The notes: generated by a model from the sequence alone, not told the origin. Shown: positions 25,856 through 35,032, counted from the stretch's first letter. The stretch is DNA of 64,000 nucleotides from Amycolatopsis jejuensis (GCF_000717335.1 NZ_JNYZ01000008.1:62001-126000), one strand, 5' to 3'. Program-made: numbers and translations.

Positions 25856-26607
25856 TGACGCCGAGCGGGGGGTCGGCGCCCTTGTCGGGACGGCAGCCGC
25901 GGGCGGTCCGCAGTGCGCTGGCCGTGCTCGAAGAGGTGATCGCCGCCGGTCCCGGGGTCACCGCGAAGGAGATCTCGGCGGCCTTGCACCTGCCGCCCGC
26001 GACCACGTACCGGCTGCTGAACCTGCTGGTCGCGGAGGAATATCTGGTGCGGCTGCCCGACTTGCGCGGCTTCGCGCTCGGCCGCCGGGCCAGCCGCCTG
26101 ACGGTACCCGCGGCGACCCTGCCGTGCACCGCCGCCCGGACGGTGGTGGAGCACCTGCGCGGCATGGTCCGGTGGGGCGTGCACCTGGCGTCGTTCACCA
26201 CCGGACGGCTCACCCTGGTCGACCCCGATCCGGACCACCCGCCGACCGACGAGGCGACCCTGTCGCGGTACCCGCATGCATCCGCGCTGGGCAAACTGCT
26301 GCTGGCCGAACAACCCGACTGGCGTGCGCTGGTCCGCGACCTGCGCGGGTTCACCGGGAAAACCCTGATCGACTCCGGCCGCCTTGACCGCTCACTGGCC
26401 GAAACGGCGAAAACCGGCGTGGCCCGGCAGTGCGGCGAACTCCGTCCGGACCGCGGCTGCGTGGCCGTCCCGGTCCGCGACACCGCGGGGCGCTTGGTCG
26501 CGGGGCTGGCGCTGTGCGGTCCACCGCCGCGGATCGCGCAGCTGGACGAGGCTCTGTTGACAGCTTTACAGGAACACGCGCGGCGGCTGGGGCCGTTGCT
26601 TGCGTGA
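25855..26607 (+). CDS. IclR-family transcriptional regulator
   Basis: 250 residues. An N-terminal winged helix (about 15-75) includes VRSALAVLEEVIAAGPGVTA and EISAALHLPPATTYRLLNLL, followed by the IclR effector domain with YPHASALGKLLLAEQ and the CGELRPDRGCVAVPV strand. It is coupled to the permease gene and is the only regulator next to the amine locus, so it likely controls both divergent units, perhaps through the 31-bp repeats. Activator or repressor cannot be told from sequence. Confidence 0.9.
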   Translation: MTPSGGSAPLSGRQPRAVRSALAVLEEVIAAGPGVTAKEISAALHLPPATTYRLLNLLVAEEYLVRLPDLRGFALGRRASRLTVPAATLPCTAARTVVEHLRGMVRWGVHLASFTTGRLTLVDPDPDHPPTDEATLSRYPHASALGKLLLAEQPDWRALVRDLRGFTGKTLIDSGRLDRSLAETAKTGVARQCGELRPDRGCVAVPVRDTAGRLVAGLALCGPPPRIAQLDEALLTALQEHARRLGPLLA

Positions 26608-26681
26608 GCCGGTTGCGGCGGGTGTGGTGAACTGCTCCGGTGCGGGCCGGTCGACGCCACGCGGGAGGCATTACCGGCATG

Positions 26682-26697
26682 CGCCCGAACCCGGGCG
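26682..26697. terminator. Possible hairpin between convergent iclR and methyltransferase genes
   Basis: CGCCCG-AACC-CGGGCG is a 6-bp stem in the 117-bp convergent gap. Weak candidate terminator; nothing else stands out in the gap. Confidence 0.3.
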
Positions 26698-26724
26698 TGC
26701 ACTCGCCCAAACCTCCGGCATCCC

Positions 26725-27453
26725 CTACCCGGGACGAGTCGCGGCTGCAACGAACACCGGAACCGCCACCAGCAACCGGCCAGCCTTGGCGCGGGCGGTC
26801 TGCTCCGCAATCCACCCGTCCACCTCACCGCCGCTGACCGCCCCCGACGGCTGAGCCAGCCCGCGCACCATCGGCAGCGCCGCCTCCCCGGTGAACACCG
26901 CCGTCCGCACCGACGCCGTGACGTCCGTGAACCCGCCGTCCACCAGCAGGGCCCGGAAGGACCGGGCGGCGCGCGGGCTGGTCACCCGCTCGGCTCGGGC
27001 CCGAATGATCCGGCGGGTCAGCCCTGGCGCGTCCGAGTCGATGACGAAGGCCTCCCAGTCCTGGCCGGACAGCACGATCCGGCCCGACGGCATCAGCACC
27101 CGAAACGCCTCGGCGACGGCGCCAGGCAGGTCAGCGACCTCATGGAACACCTTGTCCGCCCGGTACCCGGCCACGGCGCCGTCCGCGAGGGGCAGCGATT
27201 CCGCCGTGCCGGGGCGGAAATCGACGTCCGGGCGGCGCAGGCGGGCGGCCGACAGCATGGCCGGATCGGGGTCCACGGCCAGGACCCGGGCCCCGCGGTC
27301 GGTGAGTTCCCCGGCCGCGCGGCCCGCGCCGCAGCCGACGTCCACCACCGTCGCTCCGGCGCGGAGGCGGAGCAGATCGTAAGTGGCAGCGCGGAATTCG
27401 GCCGCGCCCGGCTGGGCGTCGGCGAGGTCGAGGCGGTCGAGCAGAGTGGACAT
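26725..27453 (-). CDS. Class I SAM-dependent methyltransferase
   Basis: 242 residues. SAM-binding motif I is VVDVGCGAGRAAGEL, followed by VLAVDPDPAML (motif II Asp), GTAESLPLADGAV and RVLMPSGRIVLSGQDWEAF. It resembles UbiE/small-molecule methyltransferases (Methyltransf_11); substrate unknown. The ATG at 27453 or 27462 could be used; neither has a strong ribosome site. It is divergent from a MerR regulator with only about 30 bp between, so the regulator probably controls it through the palindrome there. Confidence 0.88.
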   Translation of the reverse strand: MSTLLDRLDLADAQPGAAEFRAATYDLLRLRAGATVVDVGCGAGRAAGELTDRGARVLAVDPDPAMLSAARLRRPDVDFRPGTAESLPLADGAVAGYRADKVFHEVADLPGAVAEAFRVLMPSGRIVLSGQDWEAFVIDSDAPGLTRRIIRARAERVTSPRAARSFRALLVDGGFTDVTASVRTAVFTGEAALPMVRGLAQPSGAVSGGEVDGWIAEQTARAKAGRLLVAVPVFVAAATRPG

Positions 27454-27468
27454 ACCCGCCATGCTGCG

Positions 27469-27488
27469 ACTTAATGTGCACATGAAGT
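27469..27488. promoter_or_regulatory. 20-bp palindrome between methyltransferase and merR, over the merR start
   Basis: ACTTAATGTGCACATGAAGT is a near-perfect palindrome around ATGTGCACAT, AT-rich against the local background. It includes the merR ATG (27482-27484) and lies 7-16 bp upstream of the two possible methyltransferase starts. MerR proteins bind such long dyads between -35 and -10. Confidence 0.55.
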
Positions 27489-27946
27489 CAACCGAGCTCA
27501 CCATCGGCGAGGTGGCCGACCGCTTCGGCCTGGCCACGCACGTCCTACGGCACTGGGAGTCGGTCGGCCTGCTCGCCCCGGCCCGTTCCGCCGCGTCGCG
27601 GCGCCGGTACAGCGCGGACGACCTCATCCGGATCGCGGTGATCCTGCAGGCCAAGGAGATCGGCTTCCCGCTCGGCGACATCCGCGAACTGCTCACCGCC
27701 CGCGAACCCGGGCAGCGCGCCGGGCTCCTGCAGCGGCGCCGGGCCGAGGTCACCGCCTGGATCGCCGCTGCGCAAGCGTCCCTCGAGATGCTCGACTGCG
27801 CCCTCGCCTGTACTCACGACGACCTCGCCGCCTGCCCGCATTTCCAGGCCGCCGTCACCGCTCGCGTCAAGCACCCACCCGCGGATCCGTCGACACCACC
27901 GGCGCCTCCCGCCCCACCCACGGGTCGCCGCCGAAGCGGGACGTGA
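27482..27946 (+). CDS. MerR-family transcriptional regulator
   Basis: 154 residues. The N-terminal MerR winged helix is clear (LTIGEVADRFGLATHVLRHW, RRYSADDLIRIAVILQAKEI) with a helix for dimerisation. A Cys/His group follows (DCALACTHDDLAACPHF), a possible metal or thiol sensor, then a Pro-rich tail. The last 80 bp overlap the convergent GMC oxidoreductase gene. Start ATG lies inside a palindrome, so autoregulation by occlusion is likely, or translation begins at an in-frame ATG 21 bp earlier (27461). Confidence 0.88.
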   Translation: MKSTELTIGEVADRFGLATHVLRHWESVGLLAPARSAASRRRYSADDLIRIAVILQAKEIGFPLGDIRELLTAREPGQRAGLLQRRRAEVTAWIAAAQASLEMLDCALACTHDDLAACPHFQAAVTARVKHPPADPSTPPAPPAPPTGRRRSGT

Positions 27947-29630
27947 AGATCTTCTCCGCCGTCCGCGTCGAAAGCGCCTGCATGCTCAACGTCGGGTTCG
28001 CCCCGCTCACGCTGTTCGGCAACGCGGAGTTGTCGGCAATGTACAGCCCGTCCACCCACCGCGCGGCGCCGTTCTCGTCCAGCACCGAATTCGTCTCCGA
28101 ATGCCCCATCCGCATGCTCGACTGGACGTGCAGGATGATCGGCGCCCAGTCCATCCGGTACACCTTCGCCGCCCCGGCCGCACGGGCGATCTCGACCGCG
28201 CGGTGTACCAGGAACTCGCGGTTCGCCACCGTCCGCGCGCTGCGGTTGCGCTGATGCATCTCCAGCTTCGCGATGGACCCGTGCTCGTCGGCGGGCAGCG
28301 CGGACAGTGAGGTGCGGTTCTGGGCCTCGACGTCGTCGTCGGTCATGATCAGCATCGCGAACATCCGGTCGATGCCGTGTGTCATCACGTCTTTCAGTTC
28401 GTTGCCCAGCACGCGCCCGGCCGGGCCGTCCCAGGTTCCGGTGGGGCCACGGCCGTTCGCATACGCACCGCGGATTCCGCTGTCGGACATCGCCATCGTG
28501 AAACTCAGCAGCGCGGGCGGAATCCCGACGTTCATCACGCCGCCGCGGCCCGGCCAGTCCGAACGCGCCGACGAGCCGGTCCCCTTGCTCGACCCGGTGT
28601 ACTCGTCGAAAGTGCCGAACACCCAGTCGAAGTGGTGGTCGGTGTACCCGCGGCCGACCCAGTCGTTCGGGTTCGGCAGCCCGCTGTTGAGCCACAGCCG
28701 CGGATTTTCCGTGCAGCCACCGGCAAGGACGACGACCTTCGCGTCCTCCCGGTGCTTCTCGCCGGTGGCGCCGACCCGCCAGGTCACCCCGGTCGCGGTG
28801 GTCTTTCCGTTGCGCTGCTCGGTGTGCACCTGCGTGACGAACGCGTCGGTGCGCAGTTCGACCCGCTTGCCGCCGGGCGACCAGCGGTCGGCGGTCAACG
28901 CCATCGGCACGTAACTGTTGTCGGTGGACCGCTTCGCGATCTGGTTTCGCGGCGCCTTGACCGGATGACTGCAGCCGATGATGCAGTACCCGCAGAGCGT
29001 GCAGCCGGTCGACTGCGGGTACGCCAGCCGCAGCTCACGGTCGTTCCCGGCGACCTTGCCCGCGAACCCGCCCGGCTGCAGGATCGCGTTTTCCTGCGGG
29101 CGGAAGGAGTTCCGCGTGGTGGTCTTGCCGGTCTGCACCGGCAGCCCGAGGTTTTCGCAGCCGCGGAAGAACACTTCCTCCTTGGTGCCCATCGCGGCGG
29201 TCTGCACCGGCAGCGTCGCCTCGACCCACTCGTAGTAGGGCACGAATTCCTCGTAGCTGAACGGAAAGGGATGCGCTACGTCGTAAGCGTTCCGGTCCGC
29301 GCCCGCGTATCCGGCGAACGAACCCGGGTACGCACGCGGGCAGTTGCCGAAGTAGTGCTGGGTGGTCCCGCCGACGCCGGACAGCTGCCACAGGAACGAA
29401 TTCTGCGGCGTTTCCCGGTACCACGCGGGTTTCGCCCGGTCCGCGGGGCCGAAGCGGAGGAATCCGGTGAGCGGGTTGTTGGCGTCGTTCTCGTAGTGCG
29501 TCCACTCCTTGTCCAGGTCGGCGTGCCGTGGTCCACCTTCCAGCAGCAGCACGTCGAGGCCCTTCGCCGCGAGCTCCTTCGCCACGACCGGGCCACCGCC
29601 GCCCGCCCCGACCACGATCACGTCCCGCAT
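27867..29630 (-). CDS. GMC-family FAD-dependent oxidoreductase with four-Cys cluster
   Basis: 587 residues. FAD-binding GAGGGGPVVAKELAAKG at the N-terminus, ARWVDGLYIADNSALPNSVS near the C-terminus with the catalytic His in ILHVQSSMRMG, and NPTLSMQALSTRTAEKI mark the GMC fold. A GCTLCGYCIIGC cluster (Cys 210, 213, 216, 220) is like that of long-chain alcohol oxidases and gluconate/sorbose-type dehydrogenases, where it may bind an iron-sulfur or other metal centre. Start overlaps the stop of the Tat-signal protein gene by one base (TGATG). No own signal peptide, so it may be exported bound to that partner. Confidence 0.9.
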   Translation of the reverse strand: MRDVIVVGAGGGGPVVAKELAAKGLDVLLLEGGPRHADLDKEWTHYENDANNPLTGFLRFGPADRAKPAWYRETPQNSFLWQLSGVGGTTQHYFGNCPRAYPGSFAGYAGADRNAYDVAHPFPFSYEEFVPYYEWVEATLPVQTAAMGTKEEVFFRGCENLGLPVQTGKTTTRNSFRPQENAILQPGGFAGKVAGNDRELRLAYPQSTGCTLCGYCIIGCSHPVKAPRNQIAKRSTDNSYVPMALTADRWSPGGKRVELRTDAFVTQVHTEQRNGKTTATGVTWRVGATGEKHREDAKVVVLAGGCTENPRLWLNSGLPNPNDWVGRGYTDHHFDWVFGTFDEYTGSSKGTGSSARSDWPGRGGVMNVGIPPALLSFTMAMSDSGIRGAYANGRGPTGTWDGPAGRVLGNELKDVMTHGIDRMFAMLIMTDDDVEAQNRTSLSALPADEHGSIAKLEMHQRNRSARTVANREFLVHRAVEIARAAGAAKVYRMDWAPIILHVQSSMRMGHSETNSVLDENGAARWVDGLYIADNSALPNSVSGANPTLSMQALSTRTAEKIFTSRFGGDPWVGREAPVVSTDPRVGA

Positions 29631-30505
29631 CAGTTCGCCACCTTCTTCCGGCCCTGGTAGTAGCCCTTGAGTTCGTCCCAGCCGTGCACGACGCCGTCCG
29701 GCTGGTACCCGGTGAGCTGCCAGCCGACCGGGCGCGCGCGGAGGGTCTTGGACTGCGGGTCGTAGACGCTCCACTCGTTGTAGCTGCCGTAGGCGGAGAA
29801 TTCGAGCAGCGCACCGGCGAGGAACCGCAGCACGCCGGACAGCGTTTCGGTGAACGGCGGCGGGACGTTCGCGTCGAGCGTGGCCAGCAGATCCGGGTCC
29901 GGACCTTCGAGCTGTTCGAACACCCGGCATTTGTCCCGGTAGGACAGCCGGGCGAACGGCGACAGGAAAACGCCGTTCACCGCGGCCGGATTCACCTGCG
30001 TCGCGGTGAGATTGAGCAGCATTGCGACCACCGAGGACAGCGGTAACGTCGCGTCATTGCGCAGGACGGTGGCGAGGGCGTCGTCCAGGGTCGTCACCGG
30101 TGGGAGCGGGAGCGGAATGCCGGTGCCGCTCAGCCCCGCGGCGAGGCCCTGGCCGAGAGCTTTGCCGAGCTGGTCCGGGAACGGCACGAAATCGTCCAGC
30201 GACGCGATCATGAAATCAGTCGCCTTCGCCTCCATCGCCCCGGGCTCGCGGCGCGGCGTGCCCTGCGCGCGGGAGTACGCATCCGGTCCGGGACACGTCA
30301 TCACGACCAGCCCGTTCAGCGTGTCGCGCGCCAGTTCCGCGAGCACCGGCCGGAGCAGGCCGACGACATCATCCACTGTGGACGCCCCGGCCAGCGGTGC
30401 CTGGCCGCGCGCCAGCGGGCCGACCAGCCCACCGGCGGCCAGCGCGGCACCGAGCACGCCGATGCGGGCGAGGAACGTGCGGCGGTCGGATTCGGGTGCG
30501 GTCAC
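29630..30505 (-). CDS. Twin-arginine-signal protein paired with the GMC oxidoreductase
   Basis: 291 residues. The N-terminus holds a Tat signal: RRTFL followed by the hydrophobic stretch ARIGVLGAALAAGGLVGPLA. The rest has no catalytic motif I recognise but resembles small/gamma subunits of membrane gluconate or alcohol dehydrogenases by position and by the signal. GTG at 30505 is selected with GGAGAT ahead; a farther in-frame start would spoil the signal. Its likely role is to carry the GMC subunit out through Tat or anchor it. Confidence 0.75.
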   Translation of the reverse strand: MTAPESDRRTFLARIGVLGAALAAGGLVGPLARGQAPLAGASTVDDVVGLLRPVLAELARDTLNGLVVMTCPGPDAYSRAQGTPRREPGAMEAKATDFMIASLDDFVPFPDQLGKALGQGLAAGLSGTGIPLPLPPVTTLDDALATVLRNDATLPLSSVVAMLLNLTATQVNPAAVNGVFLSPFARLSYRDKCRVFEQLEGPDPDLLATLDANVPPPFTETLSGVLRFLAGALLEFSAYGSYNEWSVYDPQSKTLRARPVGWQLTGYQPDGVVHGWDELKGYYQGRKKVAN

Positions 30506-30630
30506 GGCATCTCCAGCAGTACGGGACGAGGGTCCGCCAAGCATTCCCGTCCGCCCGCCGCGGAACATTGGCAGTTCTTACTCCATTCGGCCCAGTTCGG
30601 TGGGCAGCTGCCCAACCGGCGGCCGGTGGT

Positions 30631-31815
30631 TCAGGGGACCAGCAGGGCGAGACGCAGCAGCAGCCCATCGCGCTCGTCGGCCACCGAGCGGCCGGTCAGC
30701 TGCTCGATCCGGGCGATCCGGTGCAGCACCGTGTTGCGGTGACAGTGCAGTTCGGCGGCTACCTCGGCCGCGGACCCGTCGTGCCGGAACCACGACCGCA
30801 GCGTGTCCACGAGCACGGCCTGTTTGTCACCGGCGAGCGACGGCAGCGCGCCGAACGCGCGCCGCCGGATCTGCTGCGCCACCGCCGGGTTCGCGGCGAG
30901 CAGCACCTCCGGCAGCCGCTCCTCGAACGCCACGACCTGCGGCTGCTGCGCCGGGACGGTGTCCGACGCGAGCTGCGCCATCCTAAACGCGGACGCCACC
31001 TCCGCCAGCCCGGCGACCTCGGCGGACACCCCCGCAGGCCGATCGACGACGGCCCGCAGCCGCGCAGTGAGCCGCTCGACCGGCGCGTCACCCAGCAAAA
31101 CCAGCCCGACGTCCTGGTCCGAGCGCGGGCACCATTCCGACCGGAACCCGTGCACGGCGAGCGCATCCCGCGGCGGCCAGGGCGGCGCGGCCGACGCCGT
31201 GTCGCGCCGCACCACCGCCACCACGAACCGGCCGTCCGCAGGCAGTTCCAGCAGGGTGCCCGCCTCGATCGCGACCTCCGGGTCCGCCCCGCGGCCGTCG
31301 AGGAGACCGTCGAGCATCGCCTGCCGCCGCTCGATGCTGCGGCGCATCGCGGCGGTCTCCTGCACGCGGTACTCGGCACTCGCGGTCTGCGACATCGTGT
31401 CGATCAGTTCGAGGACGAGCACCGCGCTGTCCAGCAGCTCCCCGATCGACTCCGGGCGGCGACTGCGGGCCTGCTCCACCAGCGCCGCCCACAGCACCTC
31501 GGTACCGAGCCGGTAAGCGTGCAGCAGCGATTCGAGGGGAAACCCGGCCTGCGCCCGCTGCCGCGCGGTGTGCCGGGCCGCGTCCCGGAAATCCACCCCC
31601 GGCGGGACCCGGTCCGCGAGGAACTGGGTGCAGCGGGTGAGGTTGTCGTGCAGCGACCTGGTCAGCTCGGCGGGAGTGACCGCTGCGGTCGTGCGGTAGG
31701 TGTCGTCCTTGGCGAGCAGGACCTCGTGCAGCCGGTCGGTCAGCTCGGGCACGCGATCGAGCAGGCACGCGGCGAGCTCGCGCAGGATCGGTGGCTGCGT
31801 TGCCACGCTCGTCAT
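30631..31815 (-). CDS. PucR/CdaR-type transcriptional regulator
   Basis: 394 residues. A C-terminal HTH_30 helix-turn-helix is clear: SWFRHDGSAAEVAAELHCHR and NTVLHRIARIEQLTGRSV. The middle GGDEF-like domain and N-terminal helical region fit the CdaR/PucR group that controls sugar acid, purine and alcohol genes. ATG at 31815 has GAGGTGG upstream. It is 125 bp upstream of the Tat/GMC pair in the same direction and most likely controls it. Confidence 0.87.
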   Translation of the reverse strand: MTSVATQPPILRELAACLLDRVPELTDRLHEVLLAKDDTYRTTAAVTPAELTRSLHDNLTRCTQFLADRVPPGVDFRDAARHTARQRAQAGFPLESLLHAYRLGTEVLWAALVEQARSRRPESIGELLDSAVLVLELIDTMSQTASAEYRVQETAAMRRSIERRQAMLDGLLDGRGADPEVAIEAGTLLELPADGRFVVAVVRRDTASAAPPWPPRDALAVHGFRSEWCPRSDQDVGLVLLGDAPVERLTARLRAVVDRPAGVSAEVAGLAEVASAFRMAQLASDTVPAQQPQVVAFEERLPEVLLAANPAVAQQIRRRAFGALPSLAGDKQAVLVDTLRSWFRHDGSAAEVAAELHCHRNTVLHRIARIEQLTGRSVADERDGLLLRLALLVP

Positions 31816-31960
31816 GCCCACCACCTCGTCAGCGCTGACCGGCCCGCCGGGTGTGGCCAGTGTGCGGGGCCGCCCCGGTCCCCGCCGGACGACAACCCTC
31901 ACGAAGGTGAGTGAACATTCCGTGATTTAGGCGATTACGGTCAGTGTCCTTCGTGGGTGA

Positions 31961-32845
31961 TCACAACCGCCGCGGATGGAACGCGTCGGAGATCGAAGCC
32001 ATCGGAGACTCCGCAGGCCACACCACCGTCGTACGCGACCACAACGGCTCATCCGCCAACCGCACCAACCGGACATCCTTGCGTTGCGCCGCCGTCCGAT
32101 GCAGCACCGTCACCGCGTGGCTCGACGCGACGAGTGCCTCCGCCGTTGCGCGGTCGGCGCCGAAATGGCGGAACCGCGGGGAAAATCCCGCCCGCTCGCA
32201 GGCCAGGCGCAGGCTCAGCCGCAGGCCGGAGGCGGCGTCCGGTGGGGCTACCCAGTCCTCGTCCGCGAGTTCGGCCAGGTCGACCTCGTCGCGGCCGGCG
32301 AATCGGTGTACCGCGCCCAGTCCGATCACCAGCGGCTCCACGCCCAGCAGGCGGCCGTCGAACTCCTCGTGGCCGGCCGGGGGGACGTCGGGGTAGTCGG
32401 TGAGGACCGCGACGTCCAGCTTTCCGTCGCGGAGCATGTCCACCACGGTGGCGGGGGTGGCCTCGATGTAGGTGATCTGGTCGCGGTCGGGCAGCAGGCG
32501 GCGGACCTCCGTCGCGATCACCGGGACCCACGGGTTGTCGCCGCCGCCGAGGCGCAGTTCCGAATGCTCCTGCTCGTCCGGTACCAGCAGTTTCGCGGTG
32601 GCCATGAGGTCGGCGAACCCGCGCAGCAGCTCCTCGGCCCGCAGGATCACGTGCCTGCCCAGCTCGGTCGGGACGACCCCGTCGCGGCTGCGGTCGAAAA
32701 GCGGCGCGCCGAAGCCCTGCTCGATCCGGCGCAGCTGGGCGGTGAGCCCGGACTGGGCCACCTTGAGCCGCGTCGCCGCCCGGCTGATCGCGCCTGCTTC
32801 GGCGACCACGACGACGATCCGCAGGTGGTGCAGTCCGAGATCCAC
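31961..32845 (-). CDS. LysR-family transcriptional regulator
   Basis: 294 residues. HTH at the N-terminus (LHHLRIVVVVAEAGAISRAA, TRLKVAQSGLTAQLRRIEQG) and the substrate-binding domain with an LGGGDNPWVPVIA-type opening. Start GTG at 32845 has GTGAGGT ahead. It is last in the three-gene set flavodoxin oxidoreductase, DHA2 exporter and LysR, 7 bp after the exporter, and could control both this operon and the divergent 3,4-AHBA-type cluster. An ATAAC-N6-GTTAT palindrome lies in that gap. Confidence 0.9.
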   Translation of the reverse strand: MDLGLHHLRIVVVVAEAGAISRAATRLKVAQSGLTAQLRRIEQGFGAPLFDRSRDGVVPTELGRHVILRAEELLRGFADLMATAKLLVPDEQEHSELRLGGGDNPWVPVIATEVRRLLPDRDQITYIEATPATVVDMLRDGKLDVAVLTDYPDVPPAGHEEFDGRLLGVEPLVIGLGAVHRFAGRDEVDLAELADEDWVAPPDAASGLRLSLRLACERAGFSPRFRHFGADRATAEALVASSHAVTVLHRTAAQRKDVRLVRLADEPLWSRTTVVWPAESPMASISDAFHPRRL

Positions 32846-32852
32846 GGGTACC

Positions 32853-34334
32853 TCACTGTGAGCCGGGGCGGGGGAACACGAAAACGGTGATCAGGACCCC
32901 AGCGGCGGTGAGCAGCACGGTCCAGCCCGCGGTGACGGACATGGCGTGCAGATAGGCATGGTCGGCGAGCGCGGCCACCTCCGGACGGCCGAGCGCCTTC
33001 GCCCCGGCAATCGACTGTGCGGCCCGATCCTGCTGGTCCGGCGGCAATCCCGGCACCGCAACCCCCTGCCGGTACCCGGCGGCGAGGATCGACCCGAGTA
33101 CCGCGACCCCCAGCGTGCTGCCCAGCGGCCGGGTCACCGAGTTGACCGCCGCCCCGGCCCCCACCATCGACCCGGGCAGCGCCGTCATCATCTGTTCGGT
33201 CAGAGCGGGCAGCAGTACCCCGATTCCCAGCCCCTGCACGAAAAGGAGCAGGATGAACCACACCAGGGCAGTGGACTGGTCCAATAGCAGGTACGCCGCA
33301 TACGTCGCCCCGGTGGCGGTGAGCGCGGCCGCGACCGTCAGCCGCGCGCCGAAACGGCGGACCAGCGCCGGAGACATCTGATTGCCCGGAATGATCCCCG
33401 CCGCCGCAGCCACCATCACGCCGCCTGCGGCCAGGGTCGACAGCCCACGCACGCCCTGCAGGTAGAACGCGCAGTAGTACAGCTGACCGGCCAGGCACAG
33501 GAAGGCCAGCAGCAACACGGCGCTGCCACCGCCGAACGCGGCCCGGCGGAAGAGCTTGAGGTCGAGACTCGGCTTGGCCGAGAACCGTTGCTGCACCACG
33601 AAAGCAATCAGCAGCAACACCCCGATCGCCAACGCGGCGAGCACGTCGAAGCCGAACCTGCCGTCGCCCGCCTCGACGATCCCGTACACGAGCGCGGCCA
33701 GCCCTACCCCGGACATCACCAGGCCGAGCGGATCGAGCGGCCGCTGCCCGTGCCCGCCGCGCCCGGGTACCACGAGCACGACCCCGATCAGGCAGGCCAC
33801 CGCCACCGGCAGGTTGACCAGGAAGATCGACCCCCACCAGAACCGCGCGAGCAGCAGCCCGCCCAGCACCGGGCCGAGCGCGACCGCAATCCCGCCGGAC
33901 GACGCCCACACCGCGATCGCGCGCGAACGTCCGGCCGGGGTGCTGCAGCGGGTCACGACGGCCAGCGTCGCCGGGGTGACCAGCGCGCCACCCGCCCCCA
34001 TGAAGCACCGCGCCACGACGAGTTCCGTTGCAGTGGCGGAGAATGCGGCGACTGTGGCCGACCCCGCCAGCACCAGCAGGCCGCTGACCAGCGCGGCCCG
34101 CGGCCCGATCCGGTCGGTCAGGGCACCGCCGACCAGCGCGACGGCGGTGAACACCAGGGAGTACGAGCTCACCGCCCAGGTCAGCTCGGTTGCGCTCGCA
34201 CCGAGGCCGCGGACCGGGTCGGCCAGGGATTCGACCGCGATGTTGACGATCGTGTTGTCCAGCAAGACGAGCATCTGCCCGGCCACCGCGACGGCGACCG
34301 CCCAGCGGGACCCGGTGGTGACGGCAGTGATCAC
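32853..34334 (-). CDS. DHA2-family MFS drug exporter (EmrB/QacA type)
   Basis: 493 residues, about fourteen helices, the DHA2 size. Motifs include LLDNTIVNIAVESL in helix 1 (motif D1), LTDRIGPRAALVSGLLVLAG (motif A) and GPVLGGLLL (motif C for antiporters). It exports drugs or secondary metabolites with protons. GTG at 34334 is 4 bp past the upstream stop with a weak ribosome site, so translational coupling is likely. Position against the plus-strand cluster suggests self-protection or product export. Confidence 0.9.
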   Translation of the reverse strand: MITAVTTGSRWAVAVAVAGQMLVLLDNTIVNIAVESLADPVRGLGASATELTWAVSSYSLVFTAVALVGGALTDRIGPRAALVSGLLVLAGSATVAAFSATATELVVARCFMGAGGALVTPATLAVVTRCSTPAGRSRAIAVWASSGGIAVALGPVLGGLLLARFWWGSIFLVNLPVAVACLIGVVLVVPGRGGHGQRPLDPLGLVMSGVGLAALVYGIVEAGDGRFGFDVLAALAIGVLLLIAFVVQQRFSAKPSLDLKLFRRAAFGGGSAVLLLAFLCLAGQLYYCAFYLQGVRGLSTLAAGGVMVAAAAGIIPGNQMSPALVRRFGARLTVAAALTATGATYAAYLLLDQSTALVWFILLLFVQGLGIGVLLPALTEQMMTALPGSMVGAGAAVNSVTRPLGSTLGVAVLGSILAAGYRQGVAVPGLPPDQQDRAAQSIAGAKALGRPEVAALADHAYLHAMSVTAGWTVLLTAAGVLITVFVFPRPGSQ

Positions 34335-34338
34335 CTGG

Positions 34339-34956
34339 TCACCGCGCGGCGGCTTCCCGGTTCGCCAAGGCCAGCCGTCCGGCCACCACGATCCGCACCT
34401 GCTCCCCGACCCGGCGGCCGAGGTGTTCCGCCGTCCGCAGATCCGATTCGTGCATGGCCTCGGGTTTTTCGTCCACATTGGACTGCGCGGCCGCGCCCGC
34501 GAAAAAGCCCAGCCGGTTCACGTCGGATTCGGCGCCGGAAACGCGGTTCCAGCCCGCCGGTAAACCCAGGTTCACCCAGGTCATTCCGTGTTGCGCGGCG
34601 AGGGTCGCGAAATAGCCGAGCGTTCCGGATTTGTCGCCCGCTTTGGCACCGGAGTTCGTGAAACCGGCGGCGAGTTTGTCGTGCCACCGGCGCACGAACT
34701 GCCGACGGCTGCTGGCTTCCGCGAAGGCGTGGAATGCCGCCGAGGCCGTGCCCATGTACGTCGGCGCCCCGAAGACGATCGCCGCCGCCTCGTCCAGTTT
34801 CCCCCACTGCGCCGGGGTCATCTCGGTGACCGGGACGGGGACGACTTCGATGTCCGGCACGGTTTCCAGCCCGGATCCGACCGCCGCGGCCAGCCTCGCC
34901 GTGTGCCCGCGCCCGCCGTGGCAGGCGATGGCGACGGTGATCTGCAACGACGGCAC
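34339..34956 (-). CDS. Flavodoxin-fold NAD(P)H oxidoreductase (WrbA/FMN type)
   Basis: 205 residues. The N-terminal VAIACHGGRGHTARLA phosphate loop and IVFGAPTYMGTASAAFHAF flavin-contact segment are flavodoxin/WrbA features, with GTLGYFATLAAQHGM after. It probably reduces quinones or quinone-imines using FMN and NAD(P)H, useful with redox-active aminophenols. GTG at 34956 is preceded by GGGAGG. First gene of the exporter-LysR set, divergent from the 3,4-AHBA operon. Confidence 0.85.
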   Translation of the reverse strand: MPSLQITVAIACHGGRGHTARLAAAVGSGLETVPDIEVVPVPVTEMTPAQWGKLDEAAAIVFGAPTYMGTASAAFHAFAEASSRRQFVRRWHDKLAAGFTNSGAKAGDKSGTLGYFATLAAQHGMTWVNLGLPAGWNRVSGAESDVNRLGFFAGAAAQSNVDEKPEAMHESDLRTAEHLGRRVGEQVRIVVAGRLALANREAAAR

Positions 34957-35032
34957 TGGGGACCTCCCTGACGTTTCCGGGCACGTGCGGCGAGGCTAGC
35001 CGGGAAAAATCAGGAAATTCTCAGAGCCGGGC

